A stretch of 64,000 bases of DNA, taken from positions 33,556,446 to 33,620,445 of the forward strand of contig CM043969.1 in assembly GCA_014529385.2 (NCBI GenBank), written 5' to 3'. The notes below the pieces were generated by a model. The model ran no database searches. It was not told where the DNA came from and saw nothing but the letters and a program-made list of their open reading frames with translations. Both the position numbers and the translations under genes were made by a program. This document shows positions 60,196 through 64,000 of the stretch, piece after piece; position 1 is the first letter of the stretch; every line of letters begins with the position of its first letter. The DNA is from Adiantum capillus-veneris. Lineage: Eukaryota; Streptophyta; Polypodiopsida; Polypodiales; Pteridaceae.

Positions 60196-60657
60196 CTAAC
60201 TAATGCGCGTGTGTGGGTGGGTGCATGAAGTTGAAGGCTGGTGAGAAGAGTAGGAGGCAAGCTGGGGCTGACCCTCAAGAGAGTTTGATTTCTTAAGGAA
60301 CTCAATACACTCAACGATGAGGTCGGGGGAGCAGGGGCTGGATGAGTATGGGTAGCTGGTATTATTGGGCGGCGATAGGAGAGGCTTCATGACGTTGCTG
60401 GACCTCTTCGAGGTCGTCTTGTCCGGACATGATCTCGTCCCAGACGCCGGCTGCTGCTTGGACTGATCTGGATGACGATGTCCACCTGCCCAAAATCGCG
60501 AGAACCACCTGCTGCAGTGCTTTCTAATTCCGAAGTGAGAAAGTAGCTGCGTTCCCGCGCGGGTTATGCGAAAGCTCAGCTTCTTCTTCTCTTCTGTAGA
60601 TGCATCCTGCAGTTGCCCACCTGCATGTGAGCTCTTCACGTCCTTTACTACAATCAT
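60196..60657 (-). CDS. Small basic Ser/Pro-rich protein, possibly Josephin-like-tail family
   Basis: This 153-residue intact frame starts MIVVKDVKSSHAGGQLQDAS. It has a basic Trp/Phe/His segment (SHFGIRKHCSRWFSRFWAGG), a Ser/Pro/Thr-rich middle and a C-terminal SPDLIVECIEFLKKSNSLEG. The last motif resembles the (A/D)CIEFINSS...SNS end of small plant proteins annotated as Josephin-like, although the Josephin peptidase itself is absent; this is from memory and tentative. Upstream on the minus strand is a CT-rich leader (60690-60730), as in many plant 5' UTRs. Codon use is GC-richer than in the surroundings. Single exon, no signal peptide seen. Confidence 0.45.
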   Translation of the reverse strand: MIVVKDVKSSHAGGQLQDASTEEKKKLSFRITRAGTQLLSHFGIRKHCSRWFSRFWAGGHRHPDQSKQQPASGTRSCPDKTTSKRSSNVMKPLLSPPNNTSYPYSSSPCSPDLIVECIEFLKKSNSLEGQPQLASYSSHQPSTSCTHPHTRIS

Positions 60658-60689
60658 GAAGGGCGCTCATACGTGCTTGCTGTGCACGA

Positions 60690-60697
60690 GAGCGAGC

Positions 60698-60729
<32 letters not shown>

Positions 60730-60730
60730 T
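60690..60730 (-). promoter_or_regulatory. CT-rich leader of the small gene
   Basis: On the minus strand a (CT)n stretch lies 30-70 bp upstream of the start codon, a frequent feature of plant 5' UTRs. Function is inferred. Confidence 0.3.
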
Positions 60731-60879
60731 CAGAATATGAAGAACTGGGTTCTTGTTGACATCCTCGATTCCTTAACAGTGCTCCTTTAATTTGTCTTTC
60801 GGCACGCTTTCGTCGACAAGTTTTTTTTATCAAATAGAGCATGTCATAATCGCGCGTGAAAGTTCTTGACTTTTGCTGC

Positions 60880-61270
60880 ATTTTTATATTTTAGCCTCCC
60901 TTTTTCAAGCACGTAAGCACTATAAATTTCTACGCTTAAAGTACAACTAAGGGTTACCCTCCCCTGAGCGACTGGACCAGTCGCTGATTTGGGGTGGCGC
61001 GTGTGTGTGAGACCATTGAAGTCAAATCAATCACATCGAGTTTTCTTCTCCCTTTGTCCCTTAGCACTAAGTAACATCCATATTTAAGAGGGGGACTAGG
61101 GAGCCTGGAGGCAATGGGATTAAAGGCGCAGAAGCTCACGCGCGAAAGTCAAGAAAATCGCAGCCGCAAAAATCAAATCAAAAACTAAATTTGGATACGT
61201 ACTAAACCTAGACAGCTTGGGTAAGGCATTTAACTTATAATATAGTGTTTTAAAAGCGGTTGTGGGTACA
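60880..61270. other. Non-coding spacer
   Basis: AT-rich with no supported feature. Confidence 0.4.
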
Positions 61271-61272
61271 CA

Positions 61273-61360
61273 ATGCATGTGCGGGTGAGGTGGTTAGTCT
61301 ATGTGACCCTAAACTCGAACGGCCAGGTTCTCGGGTTCAAATCGTCCTGCCGTGCCTCGT
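61273..61360 (+). repeat. tRNA-like SINE head
   Basis: GAGGTGGTTAGTC resembles an A box and GGGTTCAAATCGTCC a B box, about 50 bp apart. No cloverleaf was established. Confidence 0.4.
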
Positions 61361-61991
61361 TTTTCCTCCTAGCCATGTTTAATACGCCTCGCTTTTTTGG
61401 GGGCACGCCTTGTTTTTCCCGTTGGCCAGGTTTTTTATGCCTCGAGATCCCACCCCTCAGCCTTGATCATTGATCCCATTAAGTGTCACTTAGTGCCAAG
61501 GCCCTCTGTGTGAATCTTGAAAACATATAGGTATAAAACTGACAATATTTGAGTTTTTTTGCCCTACAAAAGCACTATTCAGATAAAAACTGAGTTTAAT
61601 GTATTTTTAGCTAGCTGAAATTGTAAAATATCGTGAAGGCAACCAAAAGAATTCTACAAGTTTTAGTACAAACTAGTAAAATGGCGCCGCTTCGGCTGCG
61701 GCATGGCCCCTCTTACCCTCAAGCCCTTTACTCTTGATCACAAATCTCATAAAAGCAGATCAAGAAAAGTGAGGCTCTCCTCTCAAGGGCTCTCTCAACT
61801 CTCTCTCTCTCTACACACACATATACTTATTATATTCCTTGTGTGTGTTGGGAGTTGGTGCCTGCTCATTGTCTTGCTGGCCAAGCTCTGCTCCACTAAT
61901 GAGGATGACACCACAATGTCGTTTGCGATCGTAGCAACTGCTCCACTATCACCCCCGTCCTGTGCTCTCCTCATGAATCCCAAACCTAAAT

Positions 61992-62099
<108 letters not shown>

Positions 62100-64000
62100 T
62101 TGAGTGTCCGCCCTCGCCCTCAATAGGCATTTTTGGAATTGAAAACAACATGATATTACGCTAAGACACATTTTTTTCAAACATTGCCCGGGCCTGAGGC
62201 TGCGCCATTGTCTCGGCCTGTCAGGCCACAAAGTTAACAAGGATGGCGCAAAAGCACTAAACGTCTTGGCTAATAAGATGATGTTCTGAATGTTGTATGC
62301 AGAAATCTTGGGGCCATGTGAGGAGGGAGTGATCAAGAGGCGCAACCCTTGACAGGTCTAAAAGAACAAGCCATGTGACTTAGTAGGAGCATTTTGTACA
62401 GTTGGGGTTCTGCTCGGGGATAGTGGTAATCACCTGCTTACTGTGCAACTACTTAAGTAAACTAACTGATTCGTTAAATGACCCTCGACTATTAAAGAGT
62501 CAATTTTCGACAAGGGCTTGGCCTTATTTATTTTGATTTTCTCTAGCAAGACTATATTCTTGCCGCTAAATCCACTACTTTGTTTTCTTTTGTGGATGGA
62601 CCTGAGGGTTGGCACTCTCTTTGGAAGTCACAATGCTATGTTTGGAGCACAAGATAAATATTTTGAAGCCTCAAGGGTGTCAAATTCGATCAGAAGGTAT
62701 GTCTTATGGAAGTCAATGACTCAGTTGTTGTGGGAATTTCTCAATGGGCAAGCATTGAGGATGTCTGGGCAGAACTTGGAAGCCAAAGCAATTGAGGCCA
62801 AGCCTAAATAATCAATTGTTGGTTTTTGAATTGATGTGAGGGTTGTGTGCCGAGGGTGAAAGTGGGTTAGCTACATGGCCTTTTGAAGATCCCACACTTG
62901 CTGTAGTTGGTGGGGAATAAGTACTGCAGAGGAGATGGGAGCTCTCATGGGGCATAGCTATGGTGACCTTGTGTTGCAACCTGTTTATCACATGCCCGTG
63001 CAGGCTTATGTGCTGCAGTTCCATGCTGTCACCCCTTCAGATTTGCTTTGATTACTTTCAAACTGGTGTTGATGGGGAGTAACCCAATTTTCACAGGAAA
63101 TGAAGACTAGATGGCTCATTGTGAGCTATCGGTCATAACTCTGCAGTTGATAGTGAACGAGGCCAAGTTGCATGGGATTCCTTTTGGTAGGAGTAGTTGG
63201 ACCCTAAGGGAGCTAGAAGTTGAAACCGGTTCCAACAAGTGTTTTGACAACTAAGTATTAGCTCCTATGGAAGAAAATGTTAAAACTTCAGAGCCTTAGC
63301 AAGCCTAACGGTGTTGTTAGGAGGAACTGATTGCAGCAAGTGTTCCTGGATGGGATTCATAAGCAAGTATCTCTTGTGGAAGCAGATGTTAAGGACAAGA
63401 GCCTCAAAAAAGAAAAGGGAGATTTCAAGGTGCTCGAAGGTAAATGTTAAGCGTACTGGCAGACAACTGATGAGAGCTATTGAAATCACTCACTATGACT
63501 TCGAGCTCTACAGTGCTTGGCACCCAAAGTTGGTGGTGAAAGTGGACTTGGAAGAGCTGGAGACCCTATAAGGAAGCTCTGCAGGTTGCTCAAGTCAAAA
63601 GCAAGAAATCTCAAGATCGAAATGCTATAGTCATTTCGTCAATCATATCATCTTTCAATCCTGCACTCAAACTCAATCACATGTCTGAGGAATAATTTTC
63701 AAGAATTCCAGCTCATCAATCAGATACTAAGTTCATACTGAACAAAGTGTTTCAATCATTCTGTTTGCATCTTATTGTTTTGTGGCCATCTCATCCCTTG
63801 GGAACTCTTGATGGGCTCACCACAGTTTCATTCAATCATTCATCAATAATCATCATCATCATTCAAAATTCATGATCATGATCAGGTTCCTTCTAGAGCA
63901 GTCACTGCTTTGAATTCGTCATCATCTCATCCCTGATTTCACATGCTATCTGTTCACAAATAGCAAGTTCTTCCAAAATATTAATTTCATATATAAATCA
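62100..64000. other. Unassigned region
   Basis: Several short frames (62518-62811 and 63311-63571 on plus) have plausible composition (VNVKRTGRQLMRAIEITHYD) but no domain I recognise. They could be exons of an unknown gene or an old repeat. Words such as GGAAG(T/C)A(A/G)ATGTTAA recur. Confidence 0.25.

Overview
This is a repeat-rich, AT-leaning nuclear window from a land plant, most probably a fern. The clues are a PLS-class pentatricopeptide-repeat (PPR) gene of the style common in fern genomes, nested LTR retrotransposons with tRNA-Met-type primer sites, CACTA, hAT and LINE remnants, and long pure (CT)n/(CA)n tracts. No search was possible, so the taxon is an inference.

Layout. 1-5.15 kb: a decayed plus-strand Ty3 element (Ty3-A). 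5.15-7.1 kb: an unusual element with a HUH/Rep-like protein (HLH and YxxK motifs) preceded by four iteron-like repeats. 7.2-8.9 kb: an inverted-repeat element and a LINE 3' piece. 11.45-13.73 kb: the PPR gene (minus strand), the best host gene; its long frame reads through a probable 156-bp intron made largely of microsatellite. 16.5-47.9 kb: pieces of what looks like one minus-strand Ty3 element (Ty3-B), split by three blocks: a 14.5-kb terminal-inverted-repeat (TIR) transposon (17092-31626), a 6.2-kb non-autonomous LTR element with 2.1-kb LTRs (32897-39076), and a copia-plus-LINE block (about 40325-47640). 47.9-55 kb: a plus-strand Ty3 (Ty3-C) interrupted by a retroelement 5' end and a CACTA transposon. 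55-64 kb: mostly unassigned sequence with one likely small host gene (60196-60657, minus).

Most notable is the 14.5-kb transposon. It has a perfect 9-bp target duplication (CTTTTTAGT), imperfect TIRs of about 100 bp each holding the same hairpin, and sits exactly inside the integrase frame of Ty3-B, whose reading resumes after one duplication copy is removed. Its cargo is two paralogous modules, each an atypical protein kinase followed by a coiled-coil/RING-type protein, plus two minisatellites and GC-rich palindromic blocks. Copy 1 is nearly readable; copy 2 is badly decayed. An hAT transposase remnant also lies inside. I do not recognise this cargo combination from described plant transposons.

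The second candidate novelty is the HUH element, which could be a Replitron-like transposon or an endogenised CRESS-type Rep. Almost every coding region other than the PPR gene and perhaps the 60-kb gene is broken by stops or frameshifts.
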